NCBI RefSeq assembly: GCF_042242105.1
Contig: NC_092012.1
Location: forward strand, 1,989,470-2,053,469
Direction of reading: 5' to 3'
From: Pempheris klunzingeri
Taxonomy: Eukaryota > Chordata > Actinopteri > Acropomatiformes > Pempheridae
Length of the DNA stretch: 64,000 bases
In this document: positions 47,110-59,930 of the stretch, one piece after another
Layout of the letters: each line of letters starts with the position of its first letter
How positions within the stretch are numbered: position 1 is the stretch's first letter
Translations under genes and position numbers: made by a program
Notes under the pieces: generated by a model
Seen by the model: only the letters and a program-made list of their open reading frames with translations
The model's database searches: none
What the model was told of the DNA's origin: nothing

Positions 47110-48480
47110 ATCAGTCGTCTTTATAACACGTTACATGCAGAATAACCAATATGTTTACTGTAATTCAGAGTTTATTTTACTGTTTGCTTAGTTGAAATGA
47201 ATCCTCCAGATAAGGAACTTTTTTATTAAGACTTAAGACAACCAAAATAAAATGACACATTTGTAGGCTTTTTTAGACATCACTGGACTGTGAACAACTC
47301 GGACAAGACAAGCCAAGCCAATAAAGTTTTATTCTGTATATAAACTTGATACAAACTTTTTAACATGTTAATTTTACCAACACAACACATTAACCCTTAT
47401 GCACCCCTCGGTACATTTTTTGCATTTTTCAACTAAAAATACTCAATAATTTTGCCAATTTTAATGATAATGGGACAAAATTTTGCAGGGATGTCAGTCT
47501 TTTACCACATTTTAAGATTTCAACTTTGAATGTATTAATAGAATTATAATACACTGTGGAGAGAAGAAAGTTCCTCTCGTCACCCTTAAAACATTTTTTG
47601 CACCATTGACTCCCATTAAAACATCACTTTTTGATCCTACTTTAATTACACCATAAAATAATGTTTTACTTATGACTACCTTTTCAATCTAAGCTTTTGG
47701 CTTGAAAATTGTAGTTTTTTTCATTATCCATCATTTGACATCATTTTCCACTATATGGCTGAGGGCTCCATTATATGCTGTTTCAGTGAATCCTACTTCC
47801 GTTGCATTTCTCACTATTGCTCCCCAGCAGAATGCATGATTCCAACTAAAATGGTCTGAGTGTGTTGGCAGTGATGTAAAAGTGTGGTATGAATGTGTGT
47901 TTTGACAAATTATTTGATGAGTGTGTGTGTGTGTGTGTGTTTGTGTACAGGGAGTTAGAAAGTCATTTTTGCTCACCACATTTTGCACATCCCTATCGCT
48001 ATCTTTCTTATGACTACAGACCACATGCACCCACTCACCCCCCCGCCCACAAACACACACCTACACACACACACACACCTATTCGAAGCCCCCAGACACA
48101 CTACAGCACTTGTAAAAAGCAATCAAGGTCAAAAGGTCAAAAGGTCAAAAGGTCAAAGAATCTAAGGAGGAGCACCCTAGCTTTTTTTTGCCTGGAAACG
48201 TTTTTTTTTTTTTTTTTTGACCAAAGCAGTCTTTTTATTGTTTTGGTTTACAGTGCAGCATGTTTATACAGGTGCTGTGTCTGCAAACCTCAAGCTGCAC
48301 CTAGCTGGTGCTGGCTGGTCATTTCCTCAGTGACAATGAAGAGACACTTTTGTGTTAGAGGAGGCTCTGACTGCTGTCCTGCAGTCGCCTGAGAACGAGG
48401 AGGAGATGTCCGGCACAGACACAGGCACTGAGGACATATCAGGGGAGGCTTCACCTGAAATTCATCCAGATGGGTCTCCA

Positions 48481-48514
48481 GCTCAAGTGAGGACATCCAT
48501 GTCCTCACTTGAGC
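48481..48514. repeat. Perfect palindrome, 16-bp arms, 2-nt centre
   Basis: GCTCAAGTGAGGACAT, CC, then the exact complement. It lies within the acidic transposase remnant. Confidence 0.9.
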
Positions 48515-48560
48515 AGGAGCTGGAAGACCCATTTCCTCACTTGAGCTGGAGCTGGAAGAC

Positions 48561-48609
48561 CCACTAGTGTGGCTGCTGCTGCTTGGACCAGCAGCAGCCA
48601 CACTAGTGG
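48561..48609. repeat. Perfect inverted repeat, 21-bp arms, 7-nt loop
   Basis: The left arm 48561..48581 begins CCACTAGTGTGG. The right arm 48589..48609 is its exact complement. The loop is CTTGGAC. It lies 46 bp from the previous palindrome. Confidence 0.9.
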
Positions 48610-48829
48610 ATCATGTCAGAGGAAATGGAAGAACCAGCAGGAGAAGCCAGGCCCTCAAAGAGGTACAGGCAGTGCACATTTTGCATGGGACAGAGAAAGG
48701 TCTGGACCCATTGTGCCAAGTACAGCAAGTATGGATGCCAAGTACAGCAAGTATGGATGCAAAGTATACATGACAGTGATCTGCAGGTCCTGCTCCACTG
48801 AGTGACCTTTCTCATCAGTTGTCAATATA

Positions 48830-51190
48830 TTCCCAAAATACCATTAAAGGGTTAAAATTAATTCATAAATACATGTAAATTGAATAGTTATGATCTGGAC
48901 AGAGGTTGTTCAAAAGATTTAATGCATTGAAAGTGAAAAAAATATTAATGTATAATATTTTTAGAGCACTTCTTAGGAACAGAGTATTTTTTGCACAAAG
49001 GATAAAAGGTGGCATATTTTGTACATAAAGTCAAACTGCTCAAAAAATAATGATGGATTCAAATCAATGTTGTTGTCAATTATTGACATACCCAAGGGTG
49101 TAATACCCCCCCAAAAAAATTCCAGTTTGCAATTAGTATATGGAAAATATTTCATATTTTGTGTTTTACCTCATTTGAAATTTTTGGTTTTATATTCCCA
49201 AAATGGCACTAAAAAGTTAAAAATACTTAATAAATCCATGAAAATGGAATAGTTATGATCAGGACTGAGGTTTTTCAGAAGATTTAATGCAATAAAAGTG
49301 AAAAGAATATTAATTATAATATTTTTATAGCACTTTTTAGGAACAAAACATTTTTTTGCACAAAGCATAAAAGGTGGCATATTTTGTACATAAAGTCAAA
49401 CTGCTCAAAAAATAATAATGCATTCAAATCAATGTTGTTGTCAATTATTGACACATCCAAGGATGTAACTGCCCCCCCAAAAAAATTCCAGTTTGCAATT
49501 AGTATATGAAAAATATTTCAGATTTTGTGTTTTTCTCATTTGAAATTTTTGGTTTTATATTCCGAAAATGGCACTAAAAAGTTACAAATGTTTAATAAAT
49601 CCATGAAAACTTAATAGTTATGATTAGGGCTGAAGTTGGTCAAAAGATTTAATGCATTGAAAGTGAAAAAAAATATGAATGTATAATATTTTTATAGCAC
49701 TTTTTAGGAACAGAACATTTTTTGCATCGAGGGTAAAAGGTGGCACATTTTTACATAAAGTCAAACTGCTCAAAAAATAATAATGCATTCAAATCAATGT
49801 TATTGTCAATTATTGACATATCCAAGACTGTAATACCCCCCCAAAAAAATTCCAGTTTGCAATTAGTATATGAAAAATATTTCAGATTTTGTGTTTTTCT
49901 CATTTGAAATTTTTGGTTTTATATTCCGAAAATGGCACTAAAAAGTTACAAATGTTTAATAAATCCATGAAAACTTAATAGTTATGATTAGGGCTGAAGT
50001 TGGTCAAAAGATTTAATGCATTGAAAGTGAAAAAAAATATGAATGTATAATATTTTTATAGCACTTTTTAGGAACAGAACATTTTTTGCATCGAGGGTAA
50101 AAGGTGGCACATTTTTACATAAAGTCAAACTGCTCAAAAAATAATAATGCATTCAAATCAATGTTATTGTCAATTATTGACATATCCAAGACTGTAATAC
50201 CCCCCCCAAAAAATTCCAGTTTGCAATTAGTATATGAAAAATATTTCAGATTTTGTGTTTTTCTCATTTGAAATTTTTGGTTTTATATTCCCAAAATGGC
50301 ACTAAAAAGTTACAAATGTTTAATAAATCCATGAAAACTTAATAGTTATGATTAGGACTGAAGTTGGTCAAAAGAATTAATGCATTGAAAGTGAAAAAAA
50401 ATATGAATGTATAATATTTTTATAGCACTTTTTAGGAACAGAACATTTTTTGCATCGAGGGTAAAAGGTGGCACATTTTTACATAAAGTCAAACTGCTCA
50501 AAAAATAATAATGCATTCAAATCAATGTTATTGTCAATTATTGACATATCCAAGACTGTAATACCCCCCCAAAAAAATTCCAGTTTGCAATTAGTATATG
50601 AAAAATATTTCAGATTTTGTGTTTTTCTCATTTGAAATTTTTGGTTTTATATTCCGAAAATGGCACTAAAAAGTTACAAATGTTTAATAAATCCATGAAA
50701 ACTTAATAGTTATGATTAGGACTGAAGTTGGTCAAAAGATTTAATGCATTGAAAGTGAAAAAAAATATGAATGTATAATATTTTTATAGCACTTTTTAGG
50801 AACAGAACATTTTTTGCATCGAGGGTAAAAGGTGGCACATTTTTACATAAAGTCAAACTGCTCAAAAAATAATAATGCATTCAAATCAATGTTGTTGTCA
50901 ATTATTGACATATCCAAGACTGTAATACCCCCCCAAAAAAATTCCAGTTTGCAATTAGTATATGAAAAATATTTCATATTTTGTGTTTTTCTCATTAATT
51001 AATTGTAGTTTTATATTGCAAAAATGGCATTAAAGGGTTAAAAATATTTGACAAATACATGAAAACTTAATAGTTATGATTAGGACTGAAGTTGGTCAAA
51101 AGATTTAATGCATTGAAAGTGAAAAAAAATATGAATGTATAATATTTTTATAGCACTTTTTAGGAACAGAACATTTTTTGCATCGAGGGT
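48830..51190. repeat. Tandem array, six copies of a 364-bp unit
   Basis: The string TCCAGTTTGCAATTAGTATA begins at 49121, 49487, 49851, 50215, 50579 and 50943, so the spacing is 366, then 364 four times. Central copies are nearly identical and outer ones diverge. Each unit also carries GTCAAACTGCTCAAAAAATA and a GAACATTTTTTGCA string resembling the text near the element's left end. No coding content. Confidence 0.93.
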
Positions 51191-51229
51191 AAAACGTCAT
51201 GATTTTTTTAAGGGGTGCACAAGGGTTAA

Positions 51230-51660
51230 TAAAGCGACACCAATACCTCCAAGGTCTGTTCAGACCTTGAAGATAAAAAATGTATTCACCTTTACATGAT
51301 AACATCAGATACAGAGCTGCACAACTCAACTCACAATGACACTGGAAATAAAACCATTTCAAGACACTGTGGGCAGAAACTGATGCACAAAAGAAGAACA
51401 AACATTTTCCATAAGATATTTGAATCATACTTCATCAACACGTCACTATTTTTTCTCCATAAAACCCTTAAAGATACTATAGATATTCATTGTACATTCA
51501 TTCTGCTAACTAATCCCATATAAAGACACAATCACTGTTTTTAATTCACACACTGTGTTCTTCATGCTGTCTCAATCTATGAAAGCAACTTTTCACATTT
51601 TGGAATCTGTGACAACGTGTCAAACCACCAACACCCGAAGAGATAGGAAAATACATGTCT
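51230..51660. other. Spacer 3' of copy E, no gene seen
   Basis: It is A/T-rich text between the TTAA element and the stop codon of copy E. It probably includes the 3' UTR of the gene. Nothing else is recognised. Confidence 0.4.
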
Positions 51661-51664
51661 GTCT

Positions 51665-54600
51665 TCAGTCTGTTTCAGAGGTTGGCAACGGTTGGTATTT
51701 AGCTCTGGACCTCCTTGTTCGGTAGATCACCACTACGCAGACCACGAGGCAGCCGACAATGAAGATGAAGTTCATGCCCAGATTCAGGCTTGGGCCAGAC
51801 ACTGAAATGAAAAAAAAAACAGACAAAACTTCAGGTATAATAAATTTACATATGCTAGTACAACACATTTATACATCAGGCCAGTGTGGAGAGTTACCAG
51901 CTCTACTGATCAGTGTGTCCAGTTATAAAACAAACTGAAACTGAATAGGAGCAGTGTTTGGATAATTCACAGTCGTCCCCTCCCACTCACCTTGGCTGTC
52001 AGAAGTTTTAACCAGGTGCAAAGGCCCCTGGGAAATGGCGTGGCTGGAAGACTGGCCCGCAACTTCCCTTTTGCTGCGGTGGTTTCCTGATGTGATGCAT
52101 CCCTGAGAGCATCTGGTCCCGGGAACGTTAGTCTCACAGAGCATGACCGAGCAAGTGATGTACACCTGCAGACACACGGAGGCAAACAGACAAACAAAGT
52201 CATTAAACGTTGTTGTATTTTTCCTGCTTTTTAATGGTTTTAATGTAGTTACTACCAATGATTTTTGAAAAGGAATTGATTTCTGAAAGGAACTGACTTT
52301 ATGTTTGATTCTGATAATCTTGTGTTTTAAAAACGTAACCTTACCTCCTCATGAGCGCCGATGAACTCAAACGCCTCCATTCCAAATCTGAACTGAGCCC
52401 TGGAGCTGGGGTAGATCTGCACCGTCTTGTCCTTTGCACACCTGTGACATTATGCAGTTACAGTGGTTTATAACTAGAATCAGAGGCTTTTCTCTTAATC
52501 ATCAACTACCACACAAAAGCCTTTTCATGGCGTACACCCACCCATGTTCGATAATGGTGTAGCTGATGCGAGAGTTGGGGTTGTCGTAGGGAGTGGCCCT
52601 GCAGGACTCCACGAACAACACCGTGTTGGGGATGGAGGAGGTCGCTTCGATCTGCATGAACATCATCTGCTTGAGGTACACCTCCACTGGGTAAGTGCTG
52701 GCATCAACTTGTTGTCTGAACAGCTGGCTCTCGAAGAACTCAAACTTGAAGGTGAACGAACCGAATCCCTTCTCTGAGAAGGCGTACGGGTTTTTGTGCT
52801 TGAATCCCAGGGTCAGGTTGGTCAGCTTTGGATAGACGCACGAGAAGGCGATCTCGACGTCATGCTGCCTGGAGATGATTTCACTTGGGTCGGCAGACGT
52901 GATCTCGTTCTTGAAGATGATGTTATTGTCATCCTCCTAAAAATGAAAGACACTTGGAAATTAAGTAATAGTTGTTGCCAATAAAAATCAGACTTGGCTG
53001 TACAAGTCAATAGTGAAATAGTGGCATGTGGTCGCTCTTGTAATCTGATCCTAATGGTGACGATTAGCATCACGCAAGTTACACAGCACTTATAATGTGT
53101 TTCTCTAGGGCTCAGCAGATCCTGGGTTGGGTCTCGCATCTTAAATGCGATGGTTGAATGGTTGAATTTGCCCCTATGGGGGATCAATAAAGAAAAAGAA
53201 AAGTCTAAGGTTTGGGTAGACCTGTGAAGATCTCTACTTCTGTGGGTAAACTTTAGCTAAGTCTGGAGTGATACGTCTGGCTATGCTCAATTTAGGTCTT
53301 TTAATATCACAATAATAATATATATTATTATATTAATAATATATTAATATATTATATAATAATATTATACGATATCAGTGATCAATCGCAAAAACAAACA
53401 AAAAAAAAGACAATGAGAAAGACAATGCATGATATTTCTTTCTCTTTCTAGCAATATTACCTTTGCGGCATGTAACAAAAGAATATTTGCTAAAACAAGC
53501 AAACTAGTGTCTCATCTTAAGATTAAAATGTTATTGCCTAATCAGACTGAATTGCCTTTTTAGTTTCATGTACATCATGGTCATGTTAGCTATTTTCTGT
53601 CGCTGATTTGGTTTTACATCCTTCCTGACATCATTTTCAGTTGTTTTAGTGGTAGTTAGCAGTTGGTTTTTATCACAAGTGAAGCAATATGCTGACGATG
53701 TCATGCTGTTATCACTTAAAAAAAAAAACACAGATGTGAGCTGCGATTCAAAGGTTGCTGTGTGCACAGTGTTACAGTTTTACGTGCTGCACCTCTATGA
53801 GGGTTCCACACATGTTCAGCGACATGACGGCCACCAGGTGGGTTGTGTTGGAGCGTGTTGACAGGTTACAGGAAGGATCCTGGAAGTTGTTCAGATGCAA
53901 GCTGTGCTCGTTGCGTCTGATGAGGTAGGACTTCTCCACTTCCACTGTTATTGTTGTTTCATTGCATGTCACAGTGGTGTCTAAAAATAGTATGAGATAT
54001 GCAACATGTATTTGTTTCATTGTGATGATGCAGCCTGGGCAGACATCAAAGCTTTTTGCATGGCATCCATCCACAATACGTCAAACATAAATTAAAAACT
54101 ATATGCGTAGAGTTAAAATATAGTCTACTAACCATGGTGTCCAACGTCAACAATCACACAGCGTAGCTCTGATTGGTAGACTTGTCCTCTGGGATGCAGT
54201 GTAAGATAAGAATAGATAGTTTAATGATAAGAACTGTTTTGCCAGGTAAGTATAGCTGTCGTCCTTGGACTTCAACCACATGATGATTTATTTGAAGACT
54301 CACCCATATCTTGCCTCAGAGACAAAGCAAATAGGGAAATGATCATTCAGCTCATTTTCAGTTGGTGTCCATTTTATGAGATATTCTTCATTGGTGATTT
54401 TTTGCTTTGTAAAGCCTTTTGGTCCAGTGGCAATCAGGCCTACAATCCTACAAGAGAAACAATGTTTTCATAATGCTGCAATGGGGAATGTTATTCCTTA
54501 ACAGCAGAATAAGTCAAGTACAGGAAATATCAAGAACGTGTTCTGGATATGTTTATGACAAATTGATGTTTCTAATATTGGTGCATTACTTTAACACATT

Positions 54601-57600
54601 GCTGCAAAGTTTTATGATTTGATTTTAGCACATTTCCTTACGTGGTGTACAGTGCTTTGGATCTGACTGTGATTTCGAGGGTCTGGTTGACAAACGCAGG
54701 AAGATTCACCCCATTTCTTGGAGTTGGTGACAAGAAAACGGGAAAGTAATCACCCTCAAGGCACGAAGGGGCTCGGTGTGAGTCCACTGAAAATCAGGAG
54801 AGGGGAGACACTTTGAGTAACTGACAAAAAGTTAATTATCAAATCAGTGATGATAATATAAAAAAAAACTGTTACCATAAACAGTAAACTGGAGAGGAAG
54901 CTTGCTTAAAGGAGGAATTGTTGCTCGGTAAGGCAAGGTGGTGGTTGGTGGTACAGTTGTGGTGGTTGGAGCAGGTGTGGTGGTTGGCACAGTTGTTGTG
55001 GTTGGTACAGTTGTGGTGGTTGGCACAGTTGTTGTGGTTGGTACAGTCGTGGTGGTTAATTCAGGTGTGGTGGTTGGTACAGTCGTGGTGGTTAGTTCAG
55101 GTGTGGTGGTTGGTACAGTCGTGGTGGTTAGTTCAGTTGTGGTGGTTGGTACAGTCGTGGTGGTTAGTTCAGGTGTGGTGGTTGGTACAGTCGTGGTGGT
55201 TAGTTCAGTTGTGGTGGTTGGTACAGTCGTGGTGGTTAGTTCAGGTGTGGTGGTTGGTACAGTCGTGGTGGTTAGTTCAGGTGTGGTGGTTGGCTCAGCT
55301 GTGGTTGTTGCTCCTGTGGTGAAGAATGGGATTTGACGTTTACGCCTTGCTGCTGAAAGGGGGCTTTTAAAAGTGTAGGATCGATCAGAGTAGGACAGCG
55401 TGATGCGCTCGTTGGGAAAGTCCTCCACCAGGAGCTCAAACGGATGGTATCCAGTTTGACCGCTGTATGTGTACGTCAGGGAGCAGGAGTTCTGACAAAT
55501 AAAAGGGACATATTGTCATCACACAGTTTACATTACAGCTGCAAAAGCTCATGAGTTATATATTATCATTCCTGGTTTAAGCCCCTTGTATACCAATGTT
55601 TTCTTAAATTAAATCAATTTCAGGATCTGATTTGTTGCCTTTTATTATTAAAGAAAACTGTTTGGGCTACAAGGAGGTTTCAAATTTTAAGAAATCTCTT
55701 TATTTGTGGTAGGTAGGTTTAGGTAATGCTTAAGGAGATGATAGTGTGATCTAGCTTTCTACTGAAAAGCAAAACATGAATTCTCTTTGATAGATGATTT
55801 GGCTGACTTACGGAATCTAAAGAGAATCCTCCGATCAGCCCACACAGCCCACATTCATATGAACTAGAGCTTGTTGCCACCCTGCATCTGACGCGGTCAC
55901 CATCAGCGTCAAACGCCGTCATATTGAAGGTTCGAGGGCAGTTCCTGGGTACTCTGTAACACGGGACAGAACTCGTTGATGACATTTTTTTAAAAAAGGA
56001 ACTGCTTCTTGCCCTGCGTTTTGCTCCGACAGGTATAAATTCAATTGTTTTATTGTCAAAAACAAGTTCCTGAGTACAAAGAAACTGCAAATATGGTGAA
56101 ATAAAACATAGTTTACTGGCTCAAACATATAGTTGAGTAAAGAGCAAAGGTACCGTTTAAAACAAGAATCATGAAAAGCACAAAAAAATACTTGTTTACT
56201 GATGTGCATCACTTGTAACTCGTTACCACCAACCCCTGGAGGTAAAATCAATATCGGCTGAAATCCAAATTGAACGTCTGGCAAACACCAAAGCCATGTA
56301 ACCTCCTAAACACGCTGTAAAATGTAATAAGTTGACTTCACTTTAAGAAAGGCAGGAAACCGATTGCCTTAAAATTTCCAAGCAAAGTAGATCATTAATT
56401 TAAAGTTGGTAAAGCTGAAAAAAATGACTTCAGGCAACTCATGTCATGACCGTAAACTTATCATTAACTTGGTTGACTGTAAAATCTGAGGTATGTTAAG
56501 TATGCAGTACAGCGGTACTACTATAAAAACAGCATATTAACATATAAAATAACATGAAGGGAACTGTAAACTACTGGAAAGAGAGTGAAGAACAGTGACA
56601 CTACTGACCGAGGACCAAGTCACATCTGTACCTTAAACACATCATCTGCCTCAGAGCGTGCTGGGAAGCCCCGCTAGGTTGTGATCATACATACTTTTAC
56701 TCAAATGTTGCTTAAGGTTGATGAGTTCAATCACTTTCATCACTTTGATTTGATAAGAAACTGAAATTATTTGGCTTCTTATTTGTTTGAGCTTTATTTA
56801 AACAGGAAAAACCCTCTTAGACCCCACTGAGATCTCACTTTACATACATAGAAACATAATCATGAACAGTATAAAACATCACACATCAGTGGAAAATGTC
56901 AGTTTTAGTTAGTTAGTGCTGTGTGTGTGTGTGTGTGTGTGTGTGCTTTAATGATGCTAAACAGAGTATTGTTCTGTATCATATTGATGCAACACACTAA
57001 AGGGTCCTTACCTGAGAATGGGCAGCGTTCCGGTGATGGGAGGCCTGTTAGCTTCGCCGGTGTCAGACCGCGTCCCCATGTCCATGTATGCCCTCATTCT
57101 CCAGTAAGACCTCGAGCTTCTGAAGTTTGACACCCAGAAGCCCCGACCGTAACTAGAAGTGATCCGACTGGGGTATCTGTTTGGAGAAGAAATACAGTGA
57201 TATTTTCAACATCAGCTGTTAAATGGCGCAGCTGGAAGATCTAACAGACAAACACTCCACCTGATAGAGAAAGGCAGGTTGCCGCTGAGTTTGCGGCTTG
57301 CCACCACCTCGTACTGGCACCAGTTGAGACCGTAGGAATTCCTGGAAACAATTGTGCTGCTGGACTGGGTCTTGGTCCCACACTGGCCAGAGGAGCACCC
57401 GTAGGAGTTCACATCGCAGTAGTGGTTGGCTTGCTTGCTGCGAAGCTCCACCTGCAGAGGTTTATGACAAGATGGATGAAGCTGGATGTGTCACTTTCCC
57501 TTCAGCTGGTAATGATTGATCAGAATGAATGCTATAACACATTTGGTGAGTATCCCCACCCTCCTCTTCTTCTTCTTCTTCTCTCTCTTAGGGCATGTTG

Positions 57601-58292
57601 TTGCTTCTTATAGCATGAAGATATACAGTAATTTAGCTGACTGTGCAGGTTCAGCAAATAATGATAATATTATAAATTATTCAAAATAATAATAATGATT
57701 AATAATAATTAGACAATCCTCAAGGCCTTGATTAAAGACTGCAGTGTCCTTGTATTAACAGGATTAGAGCCTCACCTGAACCTGAACAAACGTCACATTC
57801 TCCAATAAAACACTGTGACACAGTTGGTTATTCTGGGATGCAGTGAGTGTTTTCTCAAACAGTCTCTCAAGAGATTGACACTGAAAATTTCTGTTCTTCT
57901 TCTGTTCTGTTCTTTTCTTCTTTTTTTTTTGTTGGTGCAAGTGAGAGTATATAGAAACAGAGGTAGTGACGTGCAGCACGCTGAAATAGACTGTAGGTAC
58001 GGTGACATACAGGTATAGGGGAACCAAGAGAGGAAGAGGAAAGACATACATGTACTAAATCTACATGATAATAATAATAACAATAATAATAGATAGATAA
58101 ATAATTAGACAAATAGATAAAGGAACATGGTTGGCAGCCATGAGTTACCTGATAAGACCCATCTGAGTTCCGTCCTTTGGGGGTGAAGGTCACCGACCCG
58201 CCCTTGTACCTGTAGTAGAAGTCTCGGGACCAGGCGGATGCAGCTGAGACCAGCAGCAGCAGGTGCAGCAGCCGTGGTGTGAGAGACGCCAT
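51665..58292 (-). CDS. ZP-domain membrane protein with Thr/Pro mucin linker, copy E (complete)
   Basis: Fourteen exons: 58149..58292, 57776..57880, 57261..57451, 57012..57176, 55812..55953, 54876..55491, 54642..54786, 54304..54447, 54133..54188, 53793..53980, 52542..52936, 52345..52441, 51991..52165, 51665..51801. They total 900 codons with consistent phases. Signal peptide, about residues 1-20 (MASLTPRLLHLLLLVSAASA). YRYKGGSVTFTPKGRNSDGS follows, then Cys-rich exons to 249. RRKR cleavage site at 298-301, Thr/Val/Pro linker to 454. Beta-rich region 455-569 (WTPTENELNDHFPICF, YQSELRCVIVDV). ZP module from about 570, furin site RSKRE near 815, transmembrane helix within 855-899 and tail KYQPLPTSETD. 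The 105-bp second exon has no counterpart found in D and a weak polypyrimidine tract, so it is the least certain. Confidence 0.85.
54940..55320 (-). repeat. 36-bp minisatellite coding for the mucin linker of copy E
   Basis: Units of 12 residues (TTTVPTTTPELT and TTTVPTTTTELT) alternate, so a 72-bp higher-order unit is also visible. Dense Thr and Pro predict heavy O-glycosylation. There are no Trp residues, unlike the same exon in copy D. Confidence 0.9.
56920..56945. repeat. (GT)n microsatellite in an intron of copy E
   Basis: About twelve GT units, in the long intron between exons 4 and 5. Similar GT/AC runs occur at 47920 and 48055. Confidence 0.9.
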
Positions 58293-58332
58293 CCTCCTGA
58301 CGAGTGTTCGACCTCCAGCATTCTCTGCGTCT

Positions 58333-58341
58333 TAAATATCC
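58333..58341 (-). promoter_or_regulatory. Possible TATA element of copy E
   Basis: The minus strand reads ATATTTAAG about 41-49 bases upstream of the ATG at 58292. It is weaker than the TATATAAGG of copies B to D. Confidence 0.35.
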
Positions 58342-59642
58342 TGCCACGAGCGAAAAGTGACAAGTCGTTTTCCATCATCTACATCATTTACGGAAAGTGT
58401 GAAGTTTGTAGCATGAAGCAGAACTGGTTTTACCTGCCTGTCTGATTCATGAAGACAACCTGAATTCATAACTACATCGGCCTCAGCACCTGACACACAG
58501 CCAGCTTTGGAGGACCAGTATTAATTCACTTCACTTCAGAAACTGAATGAATCCAGGTTCTTCAGCCAACACATGAACAGAGCAAAGTTTACCAGGATCA
58601 AATCAGAGTGAAATCACATCCAACGTTACTGTGGTGTTTTGGACAATGTAGAGGTTAATAAAGGAGCAAAGTGCCATTGGTCGGTCTTACAACACACTCA
58701 CCGTTCCTCAGTGAAAGCATAAAGGATTTTGTTAATTAACACCAATAAGATTTTTTTAAAAAGATCATTTTGCTCTTTGGTGGGGAGTTTTTTCTTCTGA
58801 CACCCTTTTGTATTATTTTCCTTTTCTTGTCTGAACACAAGCAGAGAAAATAGTTCACTTTTAAGAGAGATAAGATAAGATATAAAGCCTGTATAGTCAT
58901 TATGTACAAAATACAAGGGAATTGCATGTGAAAAAAAAAGATACACAATCATTTTCATTTCCCCAATAATAATAATAAGACAATAAAACAATAAAACAAG
59001 GCAGGCCGTTTCTTTGAGCACACGTTGAGCACCTATTTTCCAAAATGGAACAACGAAGAGAAACTCAAGCAGGTGACTGAGCTCGTGTTTCCAAACCTCA
59101 AACTTAGATTTCGGGGGTCCAAAAAATCTAATTCAAACAAATTATTTTCTGTGCATATATACTGTATAATGTTAATTTGACAGGCAGCTAAATTACTGCC
59201 AATCAAGAGCAGGTCTGGACCAAACTCTTTAATTAAGAGAGAGACCCGACGACTCAGGAGCTCAAAATTCAAGAATCCCCACATGAGGAGCATCAGATGT
59301 TATATTAGGACACAGTGGCAGGAAAAAAAGAAGAAACCGAGGTATTGTGGTGTCTGATATGTTAAAAGTATCTGATATGTGTGTCCTCTCTATGGATGCT
59401 TATGTAAGAGAGCCAGATAGGAGGTATGTGTTGATAGAGGGACATGGAGGTGTAGGATGAACTCCCAACAGAGACACAAACTATGCACTTCCTCTGAAGG
59501 CGAAGATGAAGACGCATATTCGGCCGGGGGTCACGCTGTCTGCACGAGACATAGACTTGGTTTCACGTCTTCCCAGGCAACCATGGCGCCTGTTAGACAA
59601 CTGATCTTTTTGGAATAAACCTATTTTTATGCAACAAGTCGT

Positions 59643-59644
<2 letters not shown>

Positions 59645-59676
<32 letters not shown>
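59645..59676. repeat. (TA)n microsatellite
   Basis: About fifteen TA units, flanked by TCTTA and TGTATC. Confidence 0.95.
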
Positions 59677-59679
<3 letters not shown>

Positions 59680-59930
59680 CTGAGGAGTCATGACAGTATT
59701 CATTTTCATTTCCTTATATTGATTTATTGTTATTGCTTGACTTAAATAGTTCTGAATTCTTCATTAATGATTGAGATAATTACTTACTGATAAGTAAGTG
59801 ATAAGTGAGCCAAGTGATAAATCAACGTCAGCCACAACCCTCTCAATGAGCGTCCTAAGAGAGCGGTACTATCTTACCTTATCTTTACAGTAACCCAACA
59901 AAGCATTGCCACCTTTTGTTATTCTTTTAA

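Larger units (their letters stand above)
47394..51225 (+). mobile_element. piggyBac-like element, 3.8 kb, internally rearranged
   Basis: TTAA flanks (47390-47393, 51226-51229) and inverted ends: CCCTTATGCACCCCT and the complement of AGGGGTGCACAAGGG. An acidic, Ser/Glu-rich stretch (about 48400..48520) and then a cysteine-rich tail (QCTFC near 48675, THC, GC, VICRSC near 48790) look like the N-terminus and C-terminal zinc-binding region of a piggyBac transposase. The catalytic DDD domain is absent. A large tandem-repeat array fills the right half. It is non-autonomous. Confidence 0.72.

Noticed and set aside
47889..48392. 167-codon plus-strand frame with CVCVCVF and THTHTP
   Set aside because: It is the translation of GT and AC microsatellites inside the TTAA element. 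Only the later acidic and Cys-rich stretches look like transposase.
53649..53861. YADDVMLLSL text resembling a reverse transcriptase motif
   Set aside because: It is a short isolated string in an intron of copy E followed by an A run, with no flanking RT motifs. It could be a trace of a LINE but cannot be supported.
54918..55336. Plus-strand frames rich in WWLVQ or VVVVGT
   Set aside because: They are antisense shadows of the Thr/Pro linker repeat in copy E. The Trp residues here are not comparable with those of copy D, which are in the sense frame.
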